Notes: generated by a model not told the origin, from the sequence alone. Positions 1 through 8,494 are shown, counted from the first letter of the stretch. The stretch is DNA of 46,438 nt from an uncultured Bacilli bacterium (GCA_905235515.1 CAJOLV010000002.1:85924-132361), one strand, 5' to 3'. Made by a program: numbers and translations.

Positions 1-899
1 ATCAAATTCCTGGTCCATTAAGAGACAGATTAGAATTAATTCAATTATCTTCTTATACCGAAATTGAAAAAGTACATATCGCTAAAGAACATTTAGTGAA
101 GAAACAAAAAGATATCAATGGTTTAAAAGAAGAACAAGCATCCTTTAAGGATGAAGCAATTACATACATCATCCGCTCCTACACAAGAGAGGCTGGTGTG
201 CGTGATTTAGAAAGAAAGATTGCTGCTTGCTTAAGAAAAGTGGCTGTCGCGATTGTCAAAGACCCATCAATCAAATACATTGAAATCGATATTGATAAGG
301 TTAGAGAATATCTCGGCACTCCAATTTTTGAAGATAGCAAGAAAGAAAAAGAGCCACAAGTTGGTGTTGTCACTGGCTTAGCTTATACCGAATATGGTGG
401 AGACATCCTTCCAATTGAAGTAAATTACTTCAAAGGAAAAGGCGGATTAATCTTAACTGGTCATTTAGGTGATGTGATGAAAGAAAGTGCGAGTATTGCT
501 CTTGACTATGTGAAGAGTAATGCGGAACACTTCCATATCGATAACAATTTATTTATCGAAAACGACATTCATATTCACGTGCCTGAAGGCGCTGTGCCAA
601 AAGATGGTCCTAGTGCTGGTGTGGCAATGACAACCGCCATTATTTCTTGCTTAAGCAAAACCCCAGTCGATAGCAATATCGCGATGACTGGCGAAGTAAC
701 TTTAAGAGGTAACGCCTTGCCGATTGGTGGTCTTAGAGAAAAATCTCTCGCTGCTTTAAGAAGTGGCATTAAAACAATTATTGTCCCTAAGGATAATAAG
801 AAAGATGTCGACGAACTTCCAAAGGAAGTTAAAGAGAACTTAAAGATTGAATTTATGTCCTCAGTCGACGATGCGGTGAAAGTCGCATTAATTAAATAA
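1..899 (+). CDS. lon: Lon protease, C-terminal part (5' end outside window)
   Basis: ATP-dependent serine protease of cytosolic quality control. The reading frame is open from base 3 at the window edge, so only about 298 residues are seen. It starts in the AAA+ module (IPGPLRDRLE, the usual Lon sequence near the arginine-finger region) and runs through the helical C-domain (TREAGVRDLERKI) into the S16 protease domain. The catalytic serine lies in PKDGPSAGVAM (Ser codon 612-614) and the catalytic lysine in GGLREKSLAA (Lys codon 741-743). The GTG at 96 is internal and is not the start. engB follows after two bases (TAA-TT-ATG), the lon-ysxC pairing of Bacillus. Family assignment is firm; the N-terminal domain cannot be assessed. 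Confidence 0.97.
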   Translation, partial: QIPGPLRDRLELIQLSSYTEIEKVHIAKEHLVKKQKDINGLKEEQASFKDEAITYIIRSYTREAGVRDLERKIAACLRKVAVAIVKDPSIKYIEIDIDKVREYLGTPIFEDSKKEKEPQVGVVTGLAYTEYGGDILPIEVNYFKGKGGLILTGHLGDVMKESASIALDYVKSNAEHFHIDNNLFIENDIHIHVPEGAVPKDGPSAGVAMTTAIISCLSKTPVDSNIAMTGEVTLRGNALPIGGLREKSLAALRSGIKTIIVPKDNKKDVDELPKEVKENLKIEFMSSVDDAVKVALIK

Positions 900-901
900 T
901 T

Positions 902-1480
902 ATGATTAATTTCGCTAACGTTACTTTTATCAAATCGGCACCTGGAATTAGTGACGCTCCGAAAATGGGCTATCCAGAAGTTTTGATTGTTGGTAAAAGT
1001 AATGTTGGCAAATCATCATTAATTAACGCTTTATGTAATCGCAAGTCATTAGCCTTTACCTCTTCTAAGCCAGGTCATACCCGTTTATTGAATTATTACG
1101 ATGTCGACCATAAGTTTTATTTAGTGGACGCTCCGGGATATGGTTACGCCAAGGGTGGTATTGATCTCGATAAATTGTTCGGTGAAATGATGTCTAATTA
1201 TTTCGCCGAAAGTAAAAATCTCAAATTAGTTCTCCTCCTCATTGATAGTAGAAGAGAATTATCCAAAAACGATATTGAGATACTTGATTACATGAATGAA
1301 TATGATATCAACTATTATATAGTTGTTACTAAATCTGATAAGGTCAATCAAAAAGAAAAAGCCAAATTAGAAAAACATTTAAAAGAATCTAATGTTGATA
1401 TGTCAAAGATTTATCTCACTTCCTCATTAGAAAATAAAACCGTTATTAAATTGAGAAGCGGCATTGAAAAAGCCTTATAA
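902..1480 (+). CDS. engB: Ribosome biogenesis GTPase EngB/YsxC
   Basis: TRAFAC-class GTPase needed for late 50S subunit assembly. At 192 residues it has normal family length. Visible G motifs are G1 GKSNVGKSS (about 32-40), G2 region KPGHT, G3 DAPGYGYA, G4 TKSDK and G5 TSS. It starts two bases after the lon stop without a Shine-Dalgarno sequence, so translation probably depends on termination-reinitiation. Its 3' end overlaps the -35 box of the valS T-box promoter. Confidence 0.96.
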   Translation: MINFANVTFIKSAPGISDAPKMGYPEVLIVGKSNVGKSSLINALCNRKSLAFTSSKPGHTRLLNYYDVDHKFYLVDAPGYGYAKGGIDLDKLFGEMMSNYFAESKNLKLVLLLIDSRRELSKNDIEILDYMNEYDINYYIVVTKSDKVNQKEKAKLEKHLKESNVDMSKIYLTSSLENKTVIKLRSGIEKAL

Positions 1481-1492
1481 TCAATTTAATAT
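1464..1492 (+). promoter_or_regulatory. Promoter of the valS T-box leader
   Basis: The -35 box TTGAAA (1464-1469) and -10 box TAATAT (1487-1492) are 17 bases apart. The -35 lies inside the end of engB. The predicted start near 1499 coincides with the beginning of the T-box leader. Read by eye; no start-site data. Confidence 0.6.
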
Positions 1493-1499
1493 ATAAATT

Positions 1500-1700
1500 A
1501 ATTAGAGTCCGTTGAAAAAGAGGAGTAACTCATCTCTCTTAGCATAGAGAGCTAGGGATGGTGGAAGCCTAGTCTAAGAAATGAGTGAAGGTCGCTTTGG
1601 AGGAATAGTTACCTAGCGATAATAGGTTAATAAGTGCGTCGATTGACGAACTAAGGTGGTACCACGCGGAAGCGTCCTTAGAGGGCGTTTTTTATTGCCC
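1500..1700 (+). promoter_or_regulatory. T-box leader (tRNA-Val sensing) with terminator, upstream of valS
   Basis: The leader carries the T-box sequence AAGGTGGTACCACG (1653-1666). Its TGGT (1657-1660) is complementary to the ACCA end of an uncharged tRNA with discriminator A. Stem I shows the AGTA-type specifier-loop motif (GGAGTAACTCAT), with ATGAGT closing on the other side. GTC at 1591-1593 is in the specifier position, a valine codon matching the downstream gene. A terminator hairpin (1670-1690, nine pairs including two G-T, loop TAG) is followed by a T run at 1688-1693 and competes with the antiterminator. Uncharged tRNA-Val should allow readthrough into valS. Confidence 0.92.
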
Positions 1701-1714
1701 AAAGGAGAACACTT

Positions 1715-4306
1715 ATGTTAGAGAAGAGATACGAACCAAAACAAGTGGAATCAGGTAAATACGAAACCTGGAAAAATAATGGCTATTTTATTGCTGGAGA
1801 TAAAGGCAAAAAACCATTTTCAATTGTTATACCACCGCCAAATGTAACTGGTAAATTACACTTAGGTCATGCTTGGGATACAACTATTCAAGATATCATT
1901 GCTAGATATAAAAAAATGCAAGGTTTTGACGTTTGCTATTTACCAGGTATGGATCACGCTGGTATTGCCACTCAAGCAAAAGTAATGGACAAATTAGTGA
2001 AATCTGGAGTTGATGTCACTAAGATTTCTCGTGAAGAATTTCTTAAGAAAGCATGGGAATGGAAGAGTGAATATGCGGAATCTATTCATGACCAATGGGC
2101 AAAGATGGGTTTAGCGTTAGATTATACAAGAGAACGTTTTACTTTAGATGAAGGATTGAATTATGCAGTCCGCACTGTTTTTAAGACTTTATATGACAAA
2201 GGTTTAATCTATCAAGGTGAAAAAATTATTAACTGGGATCCAGTGCAAATGACCGCATTAAGTAATATTGAAGTTATTCACCAAGATGACAAAGGCGCGA
2301 TGTATTATTTTAAATATCCAGTTGTTGATAGTGATGACTATTTAATCGTCGCTACAACACGTCCAGAAACAATGTTTGGCGATGTCTGCGTCGTTGTTAA
2401 TCCTAACGATGAAAGATATATCAAATATATTGGAAAGAAGGTTATAAACCCCGCTAACGGAGATGAGCTTCCAGTCATCGGTGATGAGTATGTTGATTTA
2501 GAATTTGGCACTGGTGCGATGAAATGTACACCAGCTCATGACCCAAACGACTTTATCATTGGTGAAAAATATCATTTCCCAAAACCAATCATCTTTAATA
2601 AGAACGCAACAATGAACGAGAAGTGCGGTAAATATCAGGGCATGGATCGTTTCGCTTGTCGAAAAGCATTAGTGGAACAAATTAAAAAAGATGGTAACTT
2701 TGTGAAGATTGAAGAAATCATTCACCCAGTCGGTCACTCTGAAAGAACTAATGCAGTTGTCGAACCAATGCTATCAAAACAATGGTTTGTCAAGATGAGA
2801 CCTTTAGCGGAACAAGCATTAGCTAATCAAAAAGGTTTAGGTCGTGTTGATTTTGTGCCAGCGAGATTTGAAAACGTCTTTACCCAATGGATGGAAAAGG
2901 TCGATGATTGGTGCATTTCTCGTCAATTATGGTGGGGACACCGCATTCCTGCTTATTATAATAAGCACACAGGTGAAGTCCTCGTCAGTGTTGATGAACC
3001 AAAAGATATAGAAAACTGGGAGCAAGATGAAGACGTCTTAGATACATGGTTTTCTTCTCAATTATGGCCATTTTCCACTTGGGGGTGGCCGAAGAAAACT
3101 CCTGATTTAGAAAGATATTTCCCAACCGATTGTTTAGTCACCGGTTATGACATCATCTTCTTCTGGGTTTCAAGAATGATTTTTGAGTCATTAGAAATGA
3201 CTGGTAAAGCCCCATTTAAGCAAGTGGTAATTCATGGCTTAGTCCGTGACGAATTAGGTCGTAAGATGTCTAAATCATTGGGCAACGGTGTTGATCCAAT
3301 CGCTGTTATTGACCAATACGGCGCGGATGCATTAAGATATTTCCTAACGACCAATAGCACTCCGGGACAAGATATGCGTTATATCGATGAAAAAGTCGCC
3401 GCGAGCATGAATTATTTAAATAAGATATGGAATTCCGCTCGTTATGTTTTAAGTGTTATACCAGAAGATTTCAAAGAACAAGAAATTGATAAAGCACAAC
3501 TTAATCCAATTGACCAATGGATTCTCAATAGACTCCAATTAACAATTAAAAATGTGACAATCAATATGGATAAATATGACTTTAACGCCGCGAGTAACCA
3601 TCTCTACAATTTTGTCTACGATGACTTCTGTTCACAATATTTAGAAATGTCGAAAGTTTCATTAAATTCTTCAGATGATAAAATTCGACAAATTACATAT
3701 CAAGTGTTGGTTAAATGTTTAAAATCGATTATCTTACTAATTTATCCATACACTCCATTCATTGCGGAAGAATTATATCTCAATCTCCCTCAACATTTAC
3801 AAAGCATAATGTTAGAGAGCTATCCTCAATATGATCAAAAATCTATTGATGAGTCTGTTAATGATCAGATTGATATTTTGTTTGATGTTATTAAAGATGT
3901 GAGAAATTACAAAATTGAAAACAAATTAGCGCCTAACGTGAAGTTAGAATTATCTATTAATCTTAAGATTAAAATGTTTGATAAATTCTTAACTTATCTC
4001 AATAGATTCACTTTCTCAGATGTGAAAATTATTGGCGAAGAAATTCTCAACATGAAAGGTGAATTAAAGGTTTATCCAAACGCTACGCTATTAATTGTTA
4101 ATGAAGCGGGCAGAGATGAGCTTCTCATGAGAATCGAAAAAGAGATTGAAAATGAGAAGGCAGAAATTGCTCGTGGGGAGAAGATGTTGAGCAATCCAAA
4201 CTTCATCAACAAAGCTCCAAAAGAAAAGGTTGAACTTGAACAAAGTAAGTTAAATATGCACAAAGAAAATCTCGCTTCATTAATCGAGAAAAAAACAAAA
4301 ATTTAA
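1715..4306 (+). CDS. valS: Valyl-tRNA synthetase
   Basis: Class I aminoacyl-tRNA synthetase that attaches valine to tRNA-Val. At 863 residues it has the usual bacterial length. The HIGH-type motif is HLGHAW within PPPNVTGKLHLGHAW (about 41-55). The editing domain (TTRPETMFGD) follows, then the KMSKS motif (GRKMSKSLGNGVDP, about 515-530), the anticodon-binding domain, and the C-terminal coiled-coil arm with many Glu/Lys (EKEIENEKAEIARG). A good ribosome site (AAAGGAG) precedes ATG 1715. Expression is controlled by the T-box leader. In Bacillus folC follows valS; here a small peptide gene and radC follow. Confidence 0.98.
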   Translation: MLEKRYEPKQVESGKYETWKNNGYFIAGDKGKKPFSIVIPPPNVTGKLHLGHAWDTTIQDIIARYKKMQGFDVCYLPGMDHAGIATQAKVMDKLVKSGVDVTKISREEFLKKAWEWKSEYAESIHDQWAKMGLALDYTRERFTLDEGLNYAVRTVFKTLYDKGLIYQGEKIINWDPVQMTALSNIEVIHQDDKGAMYYFKYPVVDSDDYLIVATTRPETMFGDVCVVVNPNDERYIKYIGKKVINPANGDELPVIGDEYVDLEFGTGAMKCTPAHDPNDFIIGEKYHFPKPIIFNKNATMNEKCGKYQGMDRFACRKALVEQIKKDGNFVKIEEIIHPVGHSERTNAVVEPMLSKQWFVKMRPLAEQALANQKGLGRVDFVPARFENVFTQWMEKVDDWCISRQLWWGHRIPAYYNKHTGEVLVSVDEPKDIENWEQDEDVLDTWFSSQLWPFSTWGWPKKTPDLERYFPTDCLVTGYDIIFFWVSRMIFESLEMTGKAPFKQVVIHGLVRDELGRKMSKSLGNGVDPIAVIDQYGADALRYFLTTNSTPGQDMRYIDEKVAASMNYLNKIWNSARYVLSVIPEDFKEQEIDKAQLNPIDQWILNRLQLTIKNVTINMDKYDFNAASNHLYNFVYDDFCSQYLEMSKVSLNSSDDKIRQITYQVLVKCLKSIILLIYPYTPFIAEELYLNLPQHLQSIMLESYPQYDQKSIDESVNDQIDILFDVIKDVRNYKIENKLAPNVKLELSINLKIKMFDKFLTYLNRFTFSDVKIIGEEILNMKGELKVYPNATLLIVNEAGRDELLMRIEKEIENEKAEIARGEKMLSNPNFINKAPKEKVELEQSKLNMHKENLASLIEKKTKI

Positions 4307-4312
4307 AAAAAT

Positions 4313-4354
4313 GTGCAACTAAATTGAAAAATCTCCGAATAGTTTATGAGGAGG
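4313..4354 (+). promoter_or_regulatory. Two-box promoter-like module (copy A) before the GG-peptide/radC operon
   Basis: GTGCAACTAAA (4313-4323), 13 unconserved bases, then GAATAGTTTAT (4337-4347) running into GAGGAGG (4348-4354), six T and ATG. The same two boxes with the same 13-base gap and the same Shine-Dalgarno spacing occur at 33107-33147. The 13-base spacers match at only 4 of 13 positions, so the boxes look constrained. The GAATA box with a near-normal promoter distance resembles the -10 of SigH/ComX-type promoters (family knowledge). The use of an alternative sigma factor is inference. Confidence 0.6.
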
Positions 4355-4360
4355 TTTTTT

Positions 4361-4543
4361 ATGAAATGCCGTATTTTAACTGAAAAAGAAATGACACAAA
4401 TTAGTGGCGGAGAGGTCATTACAGTGTCCGCTGTGATGGCGGTTTTATGCGCTGCCGTGATGGCGGTAGTTATCTATCGTCTATTTATGTCTAAAAAGGG
4501 TACTGCAGCTGTTCCGGGTGGCTGGAAGTTTACTTGGAATTAG
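4361..4543 (+). CDS. Small double-glycine-leader peptide (bacteriocin/pheromone-like precursor)
   Basis: A 60-residue peptide. Its N-terminus MKCRILTEKEMTQISGG has the pattern of double-glycine leaders (hydrophobic positions, an acidic residue, then GG at 16-17) that are cleaved during export by C39-peptidase ABC transporters. The predicted mature part is 43 residues: a hydrophobic helix (about 19-47), then SKKG and an aromatic tail PGGWKFTWN. This fits a class II bacteriocin-like or signalling peptide. Start ATG 4361 is chosen because GAGGAGG lies six bases before it; an upstream in-frame ATA at 4346 is not a credible start. It stands three bases before radC, apparently in one operon under the module at 4313-4354. 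No C39 transporter or immunity gene is recognised in the window. Leader type is moderately sure; function is not known. Confidence 0.72.
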   Translation: MKCRILTEKEMTQISGGEVITVSAVMAVLCAAVMAVVIYRLFMSKKGTAAVPGGWKFTWN

Positions 4544-4546
4544 CCC

Positions 4547-5230
4547 TTGCCAAAGATTAAAGACTTGCCAAAACAAGAAAGGCCAAGAGAAAAAGCGATT
4601 CGTTTTGGAATTGAAACTCTTTCAAATGAAGAATTGCTCGCTATATTATTACGAACGGGTACAAAAGATTTAAGCGCGCTTGATCTCGCTCACAATTTAT
4701 ATAGTGATTATCACGGCTTGGCCAACTTGTTGAAGCAACCTTATGAGGCTCTTTTAGATATGCGGGGAATAGGACCCGGAAAATCCTTAATTCTTTCTGC
4801 GTGTTTTGAACTATCTAAAAGATATGGGATGCTTTCTTATTATGACACAGAGGTCGTAAATGGTGGATATTTGTATCAAAGATACATTGGTAAAATATCT
4901 CACTCTGATCAAGAACAAATTGTAATAGTTATCCTCAATAGTAAAAAACGCATCATTCATGAGGAATGCATTTATCGTGGCAGTGAACAATCAGTAGATT
5001 GTAATCCTTTAGAAATAGTGAAAAAAGTTATCCTCCATAAAGGGAAATATTTCTATTTAATCCACAATCACCCAAGTGGAAACCCGCAACCATCAAACGC
5101 TGACAAAATATTAACTACTCACATTATTGCAACAGCAAATATGATGAGAGTTATTTTGCTCGACCACATTATAGTTGGGAATAGAGGCTATTACTCATTT
5201 ATTGAAGGCATGGAAGTGATGAAAAAGTAG
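4547..5230 (+). CDS. radC: RadC family protein (JAB/MPN domain)
   Basis: 227 residues, normal for RadC/YsxA. It has an N-terminal helix-hairpin-helix-like region (SNEELLAILLRTGTKDLSALDLA ... LLDMRGIGPGKS) and a C-terminal JAB metal-binding domain with HNHPSGNPQPSNAD (about 182-195). The biochemical role is unresolved in the family; radC is a late-competence gene in streptococci and ComK-dependent in Bacillus (established knowledge). The start is TTG 4547, three bases after the peptide stop and without its own Shine-Dalgarno sequence, so it is probably translationally coupled to the peptide gene. The neighbours mre/min usually found beside radC are absent. Confidence 0.92.
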   Translation: MPKIKDLPKQERPREKAIRFGIETLSNEELLAILLRTGTKDLSALDLAHNLYSDYHGLANLLKQPYEALLDMRGIGPGKSLILSACFELSKRYGMLSYYDTEVVNGGYLYQRYIGKISHSDQEQIVIVILNSKKRIIHEECIYRGSEQSVDCNPLEIVKKVILHKGKYFYLIHNHPSGNPQPSNADKILTTHIIATANMMRVILLDHIIVGNRGYYSFIEGMEVMKK

Positions 5231-5265
5231 CTAATTTTGCAATTATAAATTTCTTTTATTTCTTG

Positions 5266-5294
5266 TTGATTCTTATATATAACTTATGTTATAT
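5266..5294 (+). promoter_or_regulatory. Promoter of the rplU operon
   Basis: TTGATT (5266-5271), a 17-base spacer and TTATAT (5289-5294) directly before the structured rplU leader. The predicted transcript begins near 5301. Confidence 0.6.
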
Positions 5295-5302
5295 TACTAG
5301 CG

Positions 5303-5390
5303 TTGTCGCCTCACTAGCTACAACCGCATAGAAGAGGTTGTTAAAAACCTATTAAGGTTACCTTAATAGCGAGTCATTAGTGAACATCTT
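5303..5390 (+). promoter_or_regulatory. Structured 5' leader of rplU (L21-leader-like)
   Basis: Between the promoter and rplU the RNA can fold into a closed multi-branch structure. A basal helix pairs TCACTAG (5311-5317) with TTAGTGA (about 5377-5383). Inside are a hairpin CAACC...GGTTG (5322-5340) and a perfect nine-pair hairpin CTATTAAGG-TTA-CCTTAATAG (5349-5369). Low-GC Gram-positives have a known L21 leader at this place, probably for autogenous control by ribosomal protein L21. Assignment to that family rests on position and architecture, not on a covariance search. Confidence 0.62.
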
Positions 5391-5405
5391 AAAAGGAGGG
5401 ACATT

Positions 5406-5714
5406 ATGTACGCAATTATTGAAACTGGCGGAAAACAAATCCGTGTCGAACAAGGTTCCAGAATCTTCGTTGAGAAGTTAGAAGCCGAAGTCGGTTCCAC
5501 AATTACATTAGACAAAGTTCTCTTTGTCGGTGGAAAATCCGTGAAAGTTGGTGCACCTTATGTTGAAGGCGCATCCGTTACCGCTAAAGTTGAAAAACAA
5601 GGAAAATCCAAAAAAATCCGTGTCTTCAAGTACAAAGCAAAGGCCAACGAACATAAGACCATCGGTCATCGTCAACCATACACTTGCTTAGTTATCGAAG
5701 CCATTAATGCCTAA
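5406..5714 (+). CDS. rplU: 50S ribosomal protein L21
   Basis: 102 residues, beginning [17 protein letters not shown] and ending with the KRRKGYRR-like basic region of L21 ([20 protein letters not shown]). A strong ribosome site, AAAGGAGGG, precedes the ATG. It heads the rplU-prp-rpmA operon and follows a structured leader that probably provides autoregulation. Confidence 0.98.
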   Translation: MYAIIETGGKQIRVEQGSRIFVEKLEAEVGSTITLDKVLFVGGKSVKVGAPYVEGASVTAKVEKQGKSKKIRVFKYKAKANEHKTIGHRQPYTCLVIEAINA

Positions 5715-5716
5715 TC

Positions 5717-6028
5717 ATGATTAAAATTACTGTTAGGTATCAAAGCACAGGCGAATTCCTCTCATTAGAAAGCCTTGGTCACGCAAATAGCGCTCCATAC
5801 GGAGAAGACTTAGTGTGTGCTGCGGTGAGTGGCATTATCTTAGGCGGTATTAACGCTTTAAAAGATGGATGCTACAAACTCCATTATGATGAGAAACAGG
5901 GAAGCATCGTTCTATGCAACATCGGTAAAATGTCTCAACACGATATTATCGTGATTGAAACAATTATCTCGCAACTTAAATCAATTGAAAGAGATAATCC
6001 GAAATTTATTAAAATATCGGTCCAATAG
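5717..6028 (+). CDS. prp: Ribosomal-processing cysteine protease Prp (YsxB)
   Basis: 103 residues. Prp removes the N-terminal extension of L27 in Firmicutes. The catalytic pair is visible in GHANSAPYGEDLVCAAVSG: His22 and Cys34, the same positions as in the Staphylococcus enzyme. It lies between rplU and rpmA, two bases after the rplU stop (TAA-TC-ATG) and without a clear Shine-Dalgarno sequence. The substrate, with an intact cleavage motif, is encoded by the next gene. Confidence 0.95.
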   Translation: MIKITVRYQSTGEFLSLESLGHANSAPYGEDLVCAAVSGIILGGINALKDGCYKLHYDEKQGSIVLCNIGKMSQHDIIVIETIISQLKSIERDNPKFIKISVQ

Positions 6029-6052
6029 ATCGGTAGAAAGGAATGAGTAACT

Positions 6053-6340
6053 ATGTATATTAGAGTAAATTTACAATTCTTTGCTTCTAAAAAAGGTGTT
6101 GGTTCAACCAAAAACGGCCGTGATTCTGCTGGTCGTCGTTTAGGTGCGAAAGTTGCAGACGGTCAATGGTGCCACTGTGGTTCCATTATCTATCGTCAAA
6201 GAGGCACGAGAATTTATCCTGGAGAAAACACCAAATTAGGTAAAGACGATACAGTCTTCGCTACCGCAAGTGGTGTTGTCAAATACTACAGAGTCGGCAA
6301 AGATCGCACAGCGGTTAAAGTCGTCCCAAGCGAAAAATAG
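6053..6340 (+). CDS. rpmA: 50S ribosomal protein L27 with Prp-cleaved extension
   Basis: 95 residues. The N-terminus [18 protein letters not shown] holds the LQFF/ASKKG motif cut by Prp between the second Phe (10) and Ala11, exposing the mature tail that reaches the peptidyl-transferase centre. The body ([16 protein letters not shown]) is typical L27. An AAAGGA ribosome site precedes ATG 6053. A rho-independent terminator follows at 6367. Confidence 0.98.
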   Translation: MYIRVNLQFFASKKGVGSTKNGRDSAGRRLGAKVADGQWCHCGSIIYRQRGTRIYPGENTKLGKDDTVFATASGVVKYYRVGKDRTAVKVVPSEK

Positions 6341-6366
6341 TATTTATTAGCGTAAAATTAAGATTA

Positions 6367-6390
6367 GACCACAAATATGTGGTCTTTTCT
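6367..6390 (+). terminator. Terminator after rpmA
   Basis: GACCACA-AATA-TGTGGTC (6367-6384) is a perfect seven-pair hairpin followed by TTTTCTT. It separates the L21/L27 operon from obg. Confidence 0.85.
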
Positions 6391-6425
6391 TGTGTTTTAT
6401 TATATTATAATAATGAGGTTTTGCT

Positions 6426-7703
6426 ATGTTTATCGATCGAGCAATTGTGGAAGTGAGAAGTGGTAAAGGTGGCGATGGCGCTATCTCCTTTTTACACGCC
6501 AAATTTGTTCCTAATGGTGGACCTGATGGTGGTAATGGAGGCAAGGGTGCATCTATCTATTTCCGCGCTTCTAGTAAAATCACCACATTATTAAACTTCC
6601 GTCACTCCAAAACATTCATTGGACAAGATGGTGGAAAAGGTGACATTAAGAATCAATATGGTCGTTACGCTGAAGATATTTATGTTGATGTTCCTTTAGG
6701 AACAGTTATTTATGAAGAAGAAGGACATAAATTTTTAGGTGACCTCAATGAAGAAGGTAAAACTATTCGAGTCGCTAAAGGAGGCAGAGGTGGTAAAGGC
6801 AATGCCATGTTTAAAAGTCCCACTAACCGAGCTCCAAAAATTGCCGAAAATGGTGAACCAGGTGAAAGAAAAAGATTAATTCTTGAACTTAAACTTTTAG
6901 CGGATGTCGGTTTGGTCGGCTTCCCGAGTGTTGGTAAATCCACCTTATTATCGGTAGTCTCCGCTGCTAAACCAGAAATTGCTGATTATCCATTTACAAC
7001 AATTGTTCCTAATTTAGGAGTTGTTAAAGTGAAAGATGGTCGTTCCTTTGTGATGGCGGACCTTCCAGGATTAATCGAAGGCGCTCACTTAGGCAAAGGC
7101 TTAGGCTTACAATTTTTAAGACATATTGAAAGATGCCGTGTCATCATCCATATTATTGACCTTGGTGAATCGGGTAGAGATCCATATAATGACTATCTAG
7201 TCATTAATGATGAATTAAAATCCTATGGATATGGTCTAGATAAACGTCCAGTTATCTTAGTCGCTTCAAAAATGGATGAAGATGGCGCGAAAGAAAGATT
7301 AGCTAAATTAGAAAAACGTATCGGTCAAAAAGTTCATCCTCTTTCTGCTTTATTAGAAGAAGGTGTTGATGAATTAATCTATCAAGCCGCTGACTTATTA
7401 GCGGTTACTCCAGCATTCCCGTTATTTGATGAAGAAGAGAAAGATCTTTCTCATAAAATTTATGAACTACCAGAAGAGGAAGAAGAATTTAAAATTCAAA
7501 GACTCGACGCTCATACATGGAGAATTATGGGAGATAAGATTATTAAATTTTATCGCATGACTAACATCAGTACCGATGAAGGTATGATGATTTTGATGAA
7601 TCGTATTAGAAAATTAAAAATTGAAGATAAATTGGAGGAATTGGGCGCGCAAAATGGAGATTCAGTCATCCTAGATGACTTCACATTTGAATACACCAAA
7701 TAA
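6426..7703 (+). CDS. obg: GTPase ObgE/CgtA
   Basis: 425 residues. Obg GTPases act in 50S maturation and stress control. The glycine-rich Obg domain covers about 1-158 (GGDGAISFLHAKFVPNGGPD). The G domain follows with GFPSVGKSTLL, DLPGLIEGAH and SKMD. A C-terminal OCT domain ends the protein, as in Gram-positive Obg. A -10-like TATAAT at 6406-6411 lies only 14 bases before the ATG, implying a leader of about eight bases; GAGG at 6415-6418 is too near the predicted start site to be an obvious ribosome site. nadE follows after two bases. Confidence 0.97.
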   Translation: MFIDRAIVEVRSGKGGDGAISFLHAKFVPNGGPDGGNGGKGASIYFRASSKITTLLNFRHSKTFIGQDGGKGDIKNQYGRYAEDIYVDVPLGTVIYEEEGHKFLGDLNEEGKTIRVAKGGRGGKGNAMFKSPTNRAPKIAENGEPGERKRLILELKLLADVGLVGFPSVGKSTLLSVVSAAKPEIADYPFTTIVPNLGVVKVKDGRSFVMADLPGLIEGAHLGKGLGLQFLRHIERCRVIIHIIDLGESGRDPYNDYLVINDELKSYGYGLDKRPVILVASKMDEDGAKERLAKLEKRIGQKVHPLSALLEEGVDELIYQAADLLAVTPAFPLFDEEEKDLSHKIYELPEEEEEFKIQRLDAHTWRIMGDKIIKFYRMTNISTDEGMMILMNRIRKLKIEDKLEELGAQNGDSVILDDFTFEYTK

Positions 7704-7705
7704 TT

Positions 7706-8464
7706 ATGAAATTACAAGAATACTTAAAAGATTTACAAGAATATTTAAAAGATTATTTAGCTAATGCAAAAAGTAACGGCTATGTTTTAGGCCTTTCTGG
7801 TGGAGTTGACTCCTCTTTAGTGGCAGTCTTAGCCTCTAACGCAGTGGGTAAAGATAAACTCACTTGTATTATGATGCCGATTCACTCTGTAAAAGAAGAT
7901 TTAGAAGATGCTTTAAAATTAGCCAATCATTTCTCATTAAATTATGAAATAGTGGACGCAAGTGAAGTATTTGATAAATATGTATCAGCATTTGCTGATA
8001 TCGGTATCGAATTAGACACTACGACTAAATCAAACCTCAAAGCGAGAATTAGAATGTCAATTCTTTATGCCTACGCGCAAAAACATAATTATTTAGTGCT
8101 TGGCACTGATAATAAAGATGAAAGATATACCGGCTATTTCACTAAACATGGTGATGGTGCTGCCGATTTGTTCGTTATTTCTGAATTATTAAAATCTGAA
8201 GTTGTCAGAGCATCTAAAATATTAGGCATTCCTAATGAGATTGCTGAAAGAGTTCCTTCTGCGGGATTATTCCCTGGACAAACCGATGAAAAGGAAATGG
8301 GTATTAAATATATTGATATTGATAGATTTTTATTAGGGTATAAAGATGTCCCAGAAGACGCCGTTAATAAAATTGAAAGACTACATCGCATCAGCGAACA
8401 TAAACGTGTTCCAACTCCCGAACCAAAAGAATTTATTCGTGATGAAGATGAAATTATATCTTAA
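7706..8464 (+). CDS. nadE: NH3-dependent NAD+ synthetase
   Basis: 252 residues. It amidates nicotinate adenine dinucleotide to NAD+ using ammonia; no glutaminase domain is present. The ATP-pyrophosphatase loop LSGGVDSSLVAVL is at about 30-42, with GTDNKDERYTGYFTKHGDG and LFPGQTDE further on. The N-terminus carries a duplicated seven-residue unit, LQEYLKD twice. Start ATG 7706 is two bases after obg (TAA-TT-ATG) and has no Shine-Dalgarno sequence. nadD, the preceding step, is also in this window at 34045. Confidence 0.95.
   Translation: MKLQEYLKDLQEYLKDYLANAKSNGYVLGLSGGVDSSLVAVLASNAVGKDKLTCIMMPIHSVKEDLEDALKLANHFSLNYEIVDASEVFDKYVSAFADIGIELDTTTKSNLKARIRMSILYAYAQKHNYLVLGTDNKDERYTGYFTKHGDGAADLFVISELLKSEVVRASKILGIPNEIAERVPSAGLFPGQTDEKEMGIKYIDIDRFLLGYKDVPEDAVNKIERLHRISEHKRVPTPEPKEFIRDEDEIIS
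7712..7753 (+). repeat. 21-base tandem duplication at the 5' end of nadE
   Basis: Two adjacent 21-base units (7712-7732 and 7733-7753) differ at one base (TAC/TAT) and each encode LQEYLKD. The frame is kept, so the protein gains one extra helical heptad. Confidence 0.85.
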
Positions 8465-8494
8465 TATATTTTTAATATAAGATAGGAGGGCATT

